Source: Paenibacillus gorillae
Lineage (GTDB): Bacteria; Bacillota; Bacilli; Paenibacillales; Paenibacillaceae
Length of the DNA stretch: 64,000 nucleotides
Direction: 5' to 3'
NCBI RefSeq assembly: GCF_000513275.1
Contig: NZ_CBVJ010000012.1
Span: 1-64,000, forward strand
Each line of letters begins with the position of its first letter. Position 1 is the stretch's first letter. Shown piece by piece: positions 1 to 7,860 of this stretch. The notes below the pieces were generated by a model. That model did not search any database and was not told the DNA's origin. It saw only the letters and a program-made list of their open reading frames with translations. Position numbers and translations under genes: made by a program.

Positions 1-1368
1 GCTGCGCACTGCCGTGACCGCGCGGCGCGAAGCGCTACGCGCCGCGAGCAGCTGCAGCAAAGCCTGCTGGAGCTGGGGAACCGGCTCCAGCGGCTGCGTG
101 CCGCAGCGGAAGAGCGCCGCGCCGCCGCAGAAGAAGCGGCGCGGCAACGCGATACAGCCGCCAGCGCTTGGCGCGGCTGGCTGGAGGCACTTGCGCTGCC
201 GCAAGCGATGTCGCCTGACGCGGCGCTCGAAGTATTCGAGCTTGTCGAGCAGGCGCTGCAGCGGCTGGCGCAGCGCGAACGCCGCGCCGCGAAATATGCC
301 GCGGCAGGGCGGCAGCTTGCCGCATTCGAGGCGCAAGCTGCGGAGCTATGCGCTTCGCTGCCTGAGGCGGCGAGGGCAAGTCCGCCGCTTTCGCTGCGGC
401 TGCTGCAAGCCGAGCTGCGCCGGCAGGAAGCGGCACGGCAAGAGGCAGCGCGCCTTGGTGAGCGGCTTGCGGAGCTGAACCTTGCGATCCGCGACGCTAG
501 CGTACGAATTGACAGTGCCAATGCAGAGATGGCGGAGCTCGTCCGGCAGGCACGCATGGAGTCGGCTGCGGAATTCGCTGCAGCGCTTTCTCATCGTCCG
601 CGCCTTGCGTCAATCGACACCCAATTGAACCGGTTGACGATTGAGCTCACGGCAGGCTTGTCTGAGCAGCGGTTCGCTGAACTGGAATTGCTGCTGGAGT
701 CCCATGATGAGGTAGAACTCAGACAGCTTCATGCCGAAGCGGTGGGAAGCCATGAGAACGGTGAACGAATGAAGACGGAAAAGCTGGATGCAAGGGGAAG
801 AATGCGGCAGCAGCTGGAGCAGCTGCTTCAGGAGGATGAAGGGCGCAGGCTGCTCGCCGATAAGGAAATGACGATTGCGCAGCTGGAGCAGGACGGCGAT
901 CGCTACGCGGTACTGGCTGTCAGCGCCTCGCTCATTCGCGCGACGAAGCGGATTTATGAGGAGGAAAGGCAACCGGAAGTGCTGCGGCTCGCAAGTGAAT
1001 ATATACGGGAGTTAACAGAGGGCCGTTATGTCCGGGTCATGACGACACCTGGCGATCCGGCGATTCGGCTGGAAACGGTAGATAAGCGCTTTGTTCCAAC
1101 CGACAGGCTGAGCAGGGGAACCGCAGAGCAGGTGTATTTGGCGATGCGCCTGGCTCTAGCTGAGGAAGCAGCGCACCGCCAGCGGCTGCCTATGCTGCTA
1201 GACGATTTGTTCGTTAATTTCGACCGGCCGCGGCTCATAGCGGCTGCCGGGCTTATGAAGCGGCTTACAGAATCGCGGCAAATACTGCTGTTTAGTTGCC
1301 ATGATCACATTCGCGATCTGCTCACCGGATTAATGCCGCAAGCTGCGCTGATCCAGTTGGAGAGGTAG
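1..1368 (+). CDS. yhaN: YhaN-type SMC-like AAA ATPase, C-terminal part (5' end outside window)
   Basis: The frame is open from base 1, so the gene begins upstream of the window. The visible 455 residues are very rich in Ala, Glu, Arg, Leu and Gln and read as a long coiled coil, as in SMC/Rad50-like proteins. The C-terminal 110 residues carry the ATPase lobe: an ABC-signature-like LSRGTAEQVYLAMRLAL and a Walker B segment LPMLLDDLFVNFD, followed by a conserved SCHDH. This layout is that of the YhaN family, which usually pairs with a YhaO/SbcD-like nuclease in DNA metabolism. The partner would lie upstream and is not visible. The first 500 bases are much more GC-rich than the rest and create long antisense open frames that are shadows. 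It ends 4 bp from the convergent next gene. The family call is fairly sure; the role is inferred. Confidence 0.85.
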   Translation, partial: AAHCRDRAARSATRREQLQQSLLELGNRLQRLRAAAEERRAAAEEAARQRDTAASAWRGWLEALALPQAMSPDAALEVFELVEQALQRLAQRERRAAKYAAAGRQLAAFEAQAAELCASLPEAARASPPLSLRLLQAELRRQEAARQEAARLGERLAELNLAIRDASVRIDSANAEMAELVRQARMESAAEFAAALSHRPRLASIDTQLNRLTIELTAGLSEQRFAELELLLESHDEVELRQLHAEAVGSHENGERMKTEKLDARGRMRQQLEQLLQEDEGRRLLADKEMTIAQLEQDGDRYAVLAVSASLIRATKRIYEEERQPEVLRLASEYIRELTEGRYVRVMTTPGDPAIRLETVDKRFVPTDRLSRGTAEQVYLAMRLALAEEAAHRQRLPMLLDDLFVNFDRPRLIAAAGLMKRLTESRQILLFSCHDHIRDLLTGLMPQAALIQLER

Positions 1369-1372
1369 ACCG

Positions 1373-2419
1373 TCACGTTTTTATTTGTGTCATTCGTTTG
1401 CGAATAATCAAATACAGCCATCCTAAGCTGACTAGGCCGAAGATCGGATAAAGGGTCGAGAGCAGCGGTCCAAAGCCGATCTGGCTGGCGACAAAGCAGC
1501 AGAGCAGTACAAGGATTGTAAGTATGGAACGCGACCATTTCAGCCGCTCCTGAAGCTGCAGGGTCAAGCCGTAAATGTCAGCGATGAGCGTTGTGAAAAT
1601 TTCCGCAAAAATTAAAAATACATAAATGAACTGAACCGTCTGGCCAAGCTGCTTGGCAATGCCGCCCATCGGAATGGCATATTGCTGAATGCCCGGCATA
1701 TGGACCGATAGCGCGATATGGCCGGCCAATAGCATGAAGCCGATACCGAGGCTTCCGACCCAAGAACCGAGTATGATCGTTTTCCGGTCGCGAATTTCTG
1801 CTCCAAGCGGTACGAGCACCGCTTGTGACATCGACAGATTAAAGGCTGTATACAGAAATGGCGATGCCCAGGCGGCCCAGACGCTATGATCGCTAGAGAG
1901 CGATATGAACCGGCCGGCACCGGGAGTATGGAAGGTATCTACAATGACGACAACGGTAAACAGCAGCATCAGCGGAACAACGATGGCGTTTACGGTCAGT
2001 ATCGCCTTCATCCCTTTGCGCAGCAAAAAATAACAAGCGGCAATCGTTATAAGCAAGCCCGCCTGGTACGATATATTCCAGTTTTCATAAAAGATCGTCC
2101 CGGCGCCTGCGAGCATCACTGCAGTTACGCCGAGCAGCACAACCAGCATGAAATGGCTGATCCACCGGCCGTATTTTTCTCCAAACAGTGCTTTGTTCAA
2201 GTCTTCGTACGATTTGGCCTGAATATCGCTGGAAATTAGCATCATTTTGGTGCCAAGCCAGATGAACATCGCTGTCGCGATTGCTATCGTTAAGGTGCCC
2301 CAATAGCCGAAGCGGGTGAAAAACTGCAAAATTTCCTGTCCGGTCGCAAAACCGGCGCCTACGATCGTCCCCATATAGGTGGATGCGATCTGAAGCACCT
2401 TTCCGGTACGTTTCAGCAT
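1373..2419 (-). CDS. YkvI-family polytopic membrane protein
   Basis: This 348-residue protein has about ten hydrophobic segments and begins with a conserved stretch (STYMGTIVGAGFATGQEILQ) typical of the YkvI family of APC-superfamily-like membrane proteins. Such proteins resemble amino-acid or Na+ symporters, but no substrate is known to me. The ATG at 2419 follows GGAGG at a spacing of 8. A weakly conserved loop near residue 65-80 precedes the third membrane segment. It is transcribed alone: the gene downstream is convergent and the one upstream is separated by a terminator. I can say membrane transporter-like; the solute is unknown. Confidence 0.8.
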   Translation of the reverse strand: MLKRTGKVLQIASTYMGTIVGAGFATGQEILQFFTRFGYWGTLTIAIATAMFIWLGTKMMLISSDIQAKSYEDLNKALFGEKYGRWISHFMLVVLLGVTAVMLAGAGTIFYENWNISYQAGLLITIAACYFLLRKGMKAILTVNAIVVPLMLLFTVVVIVDTFHTPGAGRFISLSSDHSVWAAWASPFLYTAFNLSMSQAVLVPLGAEIRDRKTIILGSWVGSLGIGFMLLAGHIALSVHMPGIQQYAIPMGGIAKQLGQTVQFIYVFLIFAEIFTTLIADIYGLTLQLQERLKWSRSILTILVLLCCFVASQIGFGPLLSTLYPIFGLVSLGWLYLIIRKRMTQIKT

Positions 2420-2529
2420 TATGGCGTCCTCCGTTCGATAAACCTTCTATATATCAATAGGTATGATGGAGAGAGGACGAGCATGACAGCTTGTTCGGTT
2501 TTTTGGTACTAGACTCTTAGTTCCGCTGT

Positions 2530-2580
2530 AAAAATATAAAAAGGGCGCTTCCCGTTCAAATAAACGGAGTAGCGCCCTTA
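2530..2580 (-). terminator. Rho-independent terminator of the 3329-2622 lipoprotein gene
   Basis: Arms AAGGGCGCT (2541-2549) and AGCGCCCTT (2571-2579) form a stem, extended by an inner CCGTT/AACGG pair. On the minus strand the stem is followed by a T-rich tract. It lies 42 bp past the stop of the upstream minus-strand gene. Confidence 0.85.
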
Positions 2581-2621
2581 CTATTAGTTGCTGTTGTATG
2601 ACAGAAGATTATCCGGTTTGG

Positions 2622-3329
2622 TTATACGACTGCTAATAGCTTAATCGATACGATTTTGCTATGATCGGGATCAAGATCGAGCTTTAACAGCGTGCTTTTA
2701 CCTTCATAAGTCAGAATAAAACTATTTTGAGTGTTTGGCTTGCCTAGCGCCTTTACAGCCGTCTCTGTTTTATCGCCGACGCGAATGCCGCTTATGCCGG
2801 TGGAAATGCTTGCATCATAGACTTCAACGTATTGAATGATGTTTTTACCGTTAATGCCGACGGAAAAGCCCTTGTATTCATGGACTTCGATCGATTCGTC
2901 GCCATCTTCAAGCGTATACGTATCGCCAGCCTCGCCAAATCGTTTCAGCAGCTTGGAGCGGGCGTCACCAATGGCTAGACCCATAATTAAAGGTTTAGCG
3001 GCGTTCCACTGCGGCTCGCTGCTGGCGGAGCTTTTACTGCCGGAATTGTCCGACTTAACATTGGATTCTGCGCTCGTACCGCCGCCTGGTCCGGGATCGG
3101 CCGTTTCACCCGTCGGCTCGCCGCTGACGAGGTTGTTTTTCAAATAATTCTTCTGTGGCGTATCGCCTTGCATATAGGATTTGCCGTTCACGGCATTTGC
3201 ATCTCCGGTCAGGTCCGGCTTCTCTCCGTTATAATTGCTCTGGCAGCCGGCAGCCACAATTGCCAGCGTAAGCACGGCAGCCAATTTCGCACTGTTATGT
3301 AGTTTCGATCCGCGTTTGCGTCTGTTCAT
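2622..3329 (-). CDS. Uncharacterised secreted lipoprotein
   Basis: The 235-residue product has a strongly basic N-terminus, a hydrophobic stretch and a lipobox AAGC with Cys at residue 29, so it should be a membrane-anchored lipoprotein. Residues 30-105 are a low-complexity linker rich in Gly, Ser, Asn and Asp. Residues 110-235 are folded-looking and contain two similar beta-rich halves (one around GLAIGDARSKLLKRFGEAG, the other around GIRVGDKTETAVKALGKPN), a pattern seen in stalk-like proteins with repeated 'G..IGd....v...lG.P' units. No enzyme motif is visible. A weak purine-rich site precedes the ATG. Function unknown. Confidence 0.75.
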   Translation of the reverse strand: MNRRKRGSKLHNSAKLAAVLTLAIVAAGCQSNYNGEKPDLTGDANAVNGKSYMQGDTPQKNYLKNNLVSGEPTGETADPGPGGGTSAESNVKSDNSGSKSSASSEPQWNAAKPLIMGLAIGDARSKLLKRFGEAGDTYTLEDGDESIEVHEYKGFSVGINGKNIIQYVEVYDASISTGISGIRVGDKTETAVKALGKPNTQNSFILTYEGKSTLLKLDLDPDHSKIVSIKLLAVV

Positions 3330-3446
3330 TGCTCCAACTCTCCCTTTACAGGAATTGAATTCCTGTTCAATTATGTACGTCGGTTCGGCTGTCCTTGTTC
3401 CTTATATCGGTAATGCGGGTTGAACCCGTAATATCTGAATTCATCT

Positions 3447-3476
3447 ATTTGCGAACGTGCAAAAACATTGTACTAT
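3447..3476 (+). promoter_or_regulatory. Probable xpt promoter overlapping a PurBox-like site
   Basis: TTGCGA (3449-3454), a 16-bp spacer and TACTAT (3471-3476) form a weak sigma-A-type promoter about 180 bp upstream of the xpt start. The -35 overlaps ATTTGCGAACGTG (3447-3459), which matches the Bacillus PurR PurBox consensus AWWWCCGAACWWT at 10 of 13 positions. Just upstream lies a dyad CGGGTT-TG-AACCCG (3415-3428). I see no guanine riboswitch core in the 300 bp before xpt. The PurR assignment is inference. Confidence 0.4.
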
Positions 3477-3655
3477 TCTAGACGGTTGAAACTGGAAAAA
3501 GTTTCTGATTTTTATTGCTTCTGTTAAAAAACTTTAAGCGGCTTTCGTGTGAAAGGATGCGCCAATGTCGGCTTTTGCATCATTCGCAGGTTGCGCTTTC
3601 GGCCGTTCCTATGGTACGTTAACGAAAAGGGATTTTGGTGGAAGGAATGAATACG

Positions 3656-4225
3656 ATGGATATTTTAAAAGAGCGAATTTTACAACAAGGTCAGGTACTT
3701 TCGAATGATGTACTAAGACTCGATTCTTTGATCAACCACCAAGTCGATCCGGCTTTGACGATGGAGATGGGCCACGAATTTGCCAAACGGTTCGCGGGCG
3801 AGCAAATTACGAAAGTGTTGACAATCGAATCCTCAGGTATTCCTTCTGCATTCGCAGCCGCATATGTGCTGGGCGTTCCGCTCGTGTTCGCACGACGCAA
3901 AAAAACGCTCATTGCCGATCCGGAGGCTTATTGCGAGCGTGTACCTTCTTTTACGAAGGGAATGGTCACTGATATCATGGTGTCCAAGCAGTATCTGACA
4001 GCGGATGATAAAGTGTTGTTTATTGACGATATAATTGCAAATGGAGACGCGGCTCGCGGTTTGGTGAAAATTATCGAGCGTTCAGGCGCCCATTTGGTCG
4101 GACTAGGCATTGTGGTCGAGAAAACGTTCCAGGCTGGCGGCAGAACGCTGCGGGAACAAGGGGTCCGGGTGGAGCCGCTTGTGAAAATCGCATCGCTGGC
4201 TGACGGCAAAATTACGTTTGAATAG
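3656..4225 (+). CDS. xpt: Xanthine phosphoribosyltransferase
   Basis: The product transfers phosphoribose from PRPP to xanthine in purine salvage in the cytoplasm. It aligns by eye over its whole length with Bacillus Xpt: SLINHQVDP near residue 25, TIESSGI near 55, and the PRPP-binding loop VLFIDDIIANGDA near 121-133. From the ATG at 3656 it has 189 residues, the family's usual size. The frame also offers TTG 3635, GTG 3638 and ATG 3647, but only 3656 lies at good distance (10 nt) from the GGAAGG site. Unlike B. subtilis, no pbuX permease follows; the next gene is a small unknown. Regulation may be by PurR (see promoter). Confidence 0.92.
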   Translation: MDILKERILQQGQVLSNDVLRLDSLINHQVDPALTMEMGHEFAKRFAGEQITKVLTIESSGIPSAFAAAYVLGVPLVFARRKKTLIADPEAYCERVPSFTKGMVTDIMVSKQYLTADDKVLFIDDIIANGDAARGLVKIIERSGAHLVGLGIVVEKTFQAGGRTLREQGVRVEPLVKIASLADGKITFE

Positions 4226-4307
4226 CATGTTCCAGTATATATGCTCTTTTCCGACAAGGAGTTTTAGCATATAATAGTTCGTAAGTGACTGAGAGGAGGC
4301 ATAAGCA

Positions 4308-4634
4308 ATGGGAAACTTATCTGCAGAATTTATGAACGCCAAGTTGAACGATGCGAAAGTTCATTTTGAACGCGCGCTCGATTGCAAACATACTGAATTT
4401 GATGATCTGTACCCTTATATGATTGAGCATCCGCAATTTTTCTGGTATAAACGTTATGTAGCCTGGTCGGAGCTTTTGACGATCGTGAAGCTGAGCGAGG
4501 AACTGGAGATGGAATGGCGCGATCAGTTTACAGAACGTCAAGCGGATTATATTGCGAAGCGCGTTATGTCCTCTAAAGTGCTGGACGAATGGTACGAGAC
4601 GGAGACGAATGACTCCAAGGAGCATGTTGGTTAA
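4308..4634 (+). CDS. Small conserved-looking protein of unknown function
   Basis: A 108-residue, acidic, mostly helical protein with several aromatic residues (a Phe-Phe-Trp-Tyr-Lys-Arg-Tyr cluster near residue 45). No signal peptide, membrane segment or metal motif is present. GGAGG sits 8 nt before the ATG and a strong terminator follows the stop, so it looks like a real, separately terminated gene, 80 bp after xpt. I do not recognise a family. Confidence 0.7.
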   Translation: MGNLSAEFMNAKLNDAKVHFERALDCKHTEFDDLYPYMIEHPQFFWYKRYVAWSELLTIVKLSEELEMEWRDQFTERQADYIAKRVMSSKVLDEWYETETNDSKEHVG

Positions 4635-4665
4635 GCTGAGGCTTCATAACATAATTGGATAGACC

Positions 4666-4704
4666 AAACCTCAATGGGCGCTTTAGTCCGTTGAGGTTTT
4701 TTTC
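4666..4704 (+). terminator. Rho-independent terminator
   Basis: AAACCTCAA (4666-4674) pairs with TTGAGGTTT (4691-4699), followed by a T run. It ends the xpt/small-gene transcript. Confidence 0.9.
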
Positions 4705-4731
4705 AAAACTAGGACAGGGAGGCGAGTTGCT

Positions 4732-4944
4732 GTGATTAGCGAAGAACAATTGGATCAGTTTCGGATTAGCGGCGAAATGGTTAGAGCTGTGCGGGATGAA
4801 ATAGAGGCTAATGATGTAGTTGGCATCGTTGTAGCATGGGATGATTCAACCGTTGTGTTACGAAAAGCGAATCGGCGCGTATTAAAGCTTAGCCGCGGCT
4901 ATCGCTTCGAACCAGCCGCGAGCGAAAGAGGGACGGCTCTTTAA
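4732..4944 (+). CDS. Small protein of unknown function
   Basis: A 70-residue protein starting at GTG 4732 with GGGAGG 9 nt upstream. It alternates charged helical and beta-like segments (DVVGIVVAWDDSTVVLRK, then RRVLKLSRGYRFEP), which suggests a small beta-barrel-like fold. It has no cysteines and no membrane segment. It is 23 bp upstream of the zinc-finger gene and probably co-transcribed with it. No family recognised. Confidence 0.6.
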   Translation: MISEEQLDQFRISGEMVRAVRDEIEANDVVGIVVAWDDSTVVLRKANRRVLKLSRGYRFEPAASERGTAL

Positions 4945-4967
4945 ACGCGGTGAAGGGAGCGGATATT

Positions 4968-5333
4968 ATGAAGTGTCCGATTTGCGAAGATGTTCGTATG
5001 AGGGAAGTGGAGAAGGACGGCGTTCTGATTGACGTATGTCCGGATTGCAAAGGGGTATGGCTAGATCGGGGGGAGCTGGACAAGCTTGTCCAAGGCGTGA
5101 AGGAACTGAGGGAAGAATACGGGCGGGATGACCGGTATAACAACCAGTACAATCAGCCGCAGTCTCAGCCTCCGCAGCAGCCTTACGGTCAACAGCCGCC
5201 TCCGTACCAGCAGAACCAAGGATATGGCAATGGCAACAACGGCCAGTACGGCTCCTACAAGGATGGCAAGCACGGTTATCCGCATAAGAAGAAAAAGTCA
5301 GTGCTGGACGTCTTCGGCGACCTGTTTGACTAA
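4968..5333 (+). CDS. zf-TFIIB zinc-ribbon protein with low-complexity Q/P/N/Y/G tail
   Basis: Residues 1-35 contain CPIC near the start and CPDCKGVWLDRGEL, the four-cysteine pattern of the transcription-factor zinc-finger (zf-TFIIB) family. The Trp-Leu-Asp-Arg-Gly-Glu motif after the second Cys pair is diagnostic. Residues 50-105 are a disordered Gln/Pro/Tyr/Asn/Gly-rich region, followed by a basic KHGYPHKKKK patch and a C-terminal VLDVFGDLFD helix. I chose ATG 4968 because GGGAG lies 8 nt upstream; an in-frame GTG at 4950 has no site. Family members have no established reaction. The 121-residue product is probably cytosolic. Confidence 0.85.
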   Translation: MKCPICEDVRMREVEKDGVLIDVCPDCKGVWLDRGELDKLVQGVKELREEYGRDDRYNNQYNQPQSQPPQQPYGQQPPPYQQNQGYGNGNNGQYGSYKDGKHGYPHKKKKSVLDVFGDLFD

Positions 5334-5359
5334 TGAATTGAACGCCGTTTGTCGGCGGA

Positions 5360-5404
5360 GGGTTGACCTTACGGCTTTTCAGCCGAAGGGTCGGCCCTTT
5401 TTTT
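5360..5404 (+). terminator. Rho-independent terminator
   Basis: GGGTTGACCTT (5360-5370) pairs, with two G-T wobbles and one bulge, with AAGGGTCGGCCC (5386-5397); an inner CGGCT/AGCCG stem extends it. Seven T follow. Confidence 0.9.
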
Positions 5405-5513
5405 GTTTTTCATTATTGTTTTTCATTATTGTTTTTTATTTTGTTCTTTAATTTGTTCATTATTTTGTTCACTATGTTGTTCTGCGTGTTGTTCTTTAAT
5501 TTGTTCTTTATTA
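5401..5513 (+). repeat. 12-13 bp tandem repeat, about nine units
   Basis: The core TGTT recurs at 5404, 5417, 5430, 5442, 5454, 5466, 5478, 5490 and 5502, i.e. two steps of 13 and then six of 12. Units read like TTGTTCTTTAAT or TTGTTCATTATT. The tract starts in the T run of the upstream terminator. Open frames through it are low-complexity Phe/Leu/Ile strings and are not genes. Confidence 0.85.
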
Positions 5514-5582
5514 TGGCGACATTTCGATACCGATTAACATTGTGGGGATACTCTATATGGAGGCACTGTATAATTCTTGCCT

Positions 5583-5704
5583 AGTACTACATAGCGAAGC
5601 TGCTTCGTTAATTGGCGGGACTGCAGCCGAGGACAGTAAGTTGCCCAGTACTAACTAGCGAACCTCCTTCGCGTTAAGCGGTCAAACTGCAGCGGACGAT
5701 AAGT
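5583..5704 (+). repeat. Degenerate direct repeat, two copies of about 58 bp
   Basis: Copy 1 (5583-5641) and copy 2 (5647-5704) both begin AGTACT, share TAGCGAA, CTTCG, ACTGCAGC and end in TAAGT. They are clearly related but diverged. No start or ribosome site is inside; the remainder of 5705-5911 shows nothing I can support. Confidence 0.7.
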
Positions 5705-5911
5705 GAGGTGGTTTCGCTATATATGGTTATATGGTTAATCGGCCGCGCGCTTCCTGGCGCGCGGTGCCATCGCGGTATGCGGTTCTGGTTGCGCGTCTGT
5801 GGTAAATCTTCGTGTTGTTTCCAACGATAAGCGAAGCCGTTCCGTTGAGCCGCCAACCTGCACACAATTCTCATCGCGTGGAGCAACATTACATCGCGGC
5901 AGTCACAACGC

Positions 5912-5953
5912 GAAAAAAAGGCTGCCACCCAATAAGCGCTCAGGTGACAGCCT
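5912..5953 (-). terminator. Terminator of the MarR-SDR transcript
   Basis: On the minus strand AGGCTGTCACC pairs with GGTGGCAGCCT (one mismatch), followed by seven T. It lies 43 bp past the SDR stop. Confidence 0.88.
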
Positions 5954-5995
5954 ATATTTCCAGGAAGCAGCGGTACCCGTTGCTTCCAATATTCC

Positions 5996-6748
<753 letters not shown>

Positions 6749-6774
6749 CGTTGATTGCCTCCCTGTTCTTGAGA

Positions 6775-7209
6775 TTAGATGCTGCTATTCTTCAACTGGA
6801 GCAATTCGTTAACGCGCTCATATGAGGCAATGAGCAAATCCTTCTCGTTTTCTGATAAGTCAGACCATAGCCCGTCCGTAAGCGTCTGATACTTTTCCAG
6901 CATTCGCTCATGGATATGACGGCCGTGATCCGTAAGCTGCAAATAAACTTGCCGCCGATCCGTTTCGGAGACGACACGCTCAACCAAACCTTTTCGAACG
7001 AGCTTGTTGCTTAAATTCGATACGGCCGGGAGTGTAATATCCAGTACTTTGGAAAAATAAGAGCTGGTAAGCTGCTTCTCATGAAATAATGCCTGCAGGA
7101 TAAAATATTGCGACGAGGTTAAGTCAAAGTCCGGAAGCTTGGCATAACTCGCGACGATAGTCATCATCTGACGGGCAAACAAAAGGGACAGCTGCTCCTG
7201 CTTGTCCAT
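6775..7209 (-). CDS. MarR-family transcriptional regulator
   Basis: The 144-residue product has the MarR winged-helix layout: helix-turn-helix around LTSSYFSKVLDITLPAVSNLSNKLVRKG and a wing ending in DRRQVYLQLTDHGR. I start at ATG 7209, which lies 6 nt from GAGGTG; the frame extends 33 nt further upstream through codons that overlap that site. It is the first gene of a two-gene operon with the SDR. A perfect 16-bp palindrome sits in its promoter spacer (7268-7283), consistent with autoregulation. The ligand is unknown. Confidence 0.88.
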   Translation of the reverse strand: MDKQEQLSLLFARQMMTIVASYAKLPDFDLTSSQYFILQALFHEKQLTSSYFSKVLDITLPAVSNLSNKLVRKGLVERVVSETDRRQVYLQLTDHGRHIHERMLEKYQTLTDGLWSDLSENEKDLLIASYERVNELLQLKNSSI

Positions 7210-7256
7210 CACCATCACCTCATAACGATACGGTTTAATCATTTCACATATGCTTC

Positions 7257-7285
7257 TAATTAAAGTAGTTAAAAGCTTTTAACAA
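7257..7285 (-). promoter_or_regulatory. Promoter with 16-bp palindromic operator for the MarR-SDR operon
   Basis: On the minus strand TTGTTA (7285-7280), a 17-bp spacer and TAATTA (7262-7257) form a sigma-A promoter. The palindrome GTTAAAAGCTTTTAAC (7268-7283) overlaps the -35 and spacer, a good position for repression by MarR. Confidence 0.7.
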
Positions 7286-7400
7286 TTTAAATGTATCTTA
7301 TTTTTAGCAGAGAGTCAACCAATAGGGCGGAAATGGCAGGCGCAGCAGCAACTAGCTGGAATCCCAATGTGATAGGAGACAATAGCAACAACAATCTTTT

Positions 7401-7439
7401 GAATATTCCTTGACAGGAATATTCCTAAAGTGGTATATT
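7401..7439 (+). promoter_or_regulatory. Promoter with dyad operator for the ArsR-SRPBCC operon
   Basis: Consensus -35 TTGACA (7410-7415), an 18-bp spacer and TATATT (7434-7439). The arms GAATATTCC (7401-7409) and GGAATATTC (7416-7424) flank the -35 exactly, so a dimeric repressor bound here would block RNA polymerase. The nearest regulator is the ArsR gene it drives. Confidence 0.75.
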
Positions 7440-7516
7440 TCAATCAAGGATACGTGAGCTGGTCCGTTTGACGATACAGCCTCGGTGAATATCATTCCAT
7501 AAGGGGCAATGTCAGG

Positions 7517-7837
7517 ATGGAAATTACAACTTTCAGCGCATTATCCGATCCAAACCGGCTGCATATTGTCGAGCTTTTGCTGGAAGGCTCCTTAACCGTA
7601 GGGGAGATCGCCGAGCGGCTGCAAATCCGTCAGCCTCAAGTTTCCAAGCATTTGCGCATTTTGCTGGATGCGGGACTTGTTGAAGTGCAGGCGGAAGCTA
7701 ACAGGCGTCGTTACAAGCTGCGGCTGGAACCGCTTCAGGAAATAGACGCCTGGCTCGCCGATTATCTTCGGATCTGGGATGAACGGTTCGGCAAGCTGGA
7801 GCATTATTTGGATCAGCTCAAGGGACGGAAAAACTAA
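7517..7837 (+). CDS. ArsR-family transcriptional regulator
   Basis: A 106-residue winged-helix protein: FSALSDPNRLHIVELLLEG at the N-terminus, recognition helix around IRQPQVSKHLRILLDAGLV, wing at RRRYKLRL. It has no cysteine, so the ELCVC-type metal site of ArsR/SmtB is absent. It belongs to the metal-independent subgroup that commonly sits before SRPBCC (AHSA1) genes, as here, 23 bp apart. The C-terminal 30 residues are an extra helical segment. Likely autorepressor through the 7401-7424 dyad. Confidence 0.9.
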   Translation: MEITTFSALSDPNRLHIVELLLEGSLTVGEIAERLQIRQPQVSKHLRILLDAGLVEVQAEANRRRYKLRLEPLQEIDAWLADYLRIWDERFGKLEHYLDQLKGRKN

Positions 7838-7860
7838 ATGATTAACAGGAGGAATGTCAG

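Noticed and set aside
14-1000. Long overlapping open frames on both strands in the first kilobase, rich in Arg, Ala and Ser
   Set aside because: They are shadows of the GC-rich, Ala/Glu-rich coiled coil of the YhaN-like gene; the frame open from base 1 carries the ATPase motifs.
3330-3655. Guanine riboswitch before xpt
   Set aside because: Expected by analogy with Bacillus, but no conserved junction or loop sequences could be found by eye.
5401-5513. CRISPR-like array
   Set aside because: Units are 12 bp without spacers, and no cas genes are present.
5363-5584. Open frame of Phe/Leu/Ile-rich protein
   Set aside because: It is read through the 12-bp T-rich repeat, starts in a terminator and has no ribosome site.
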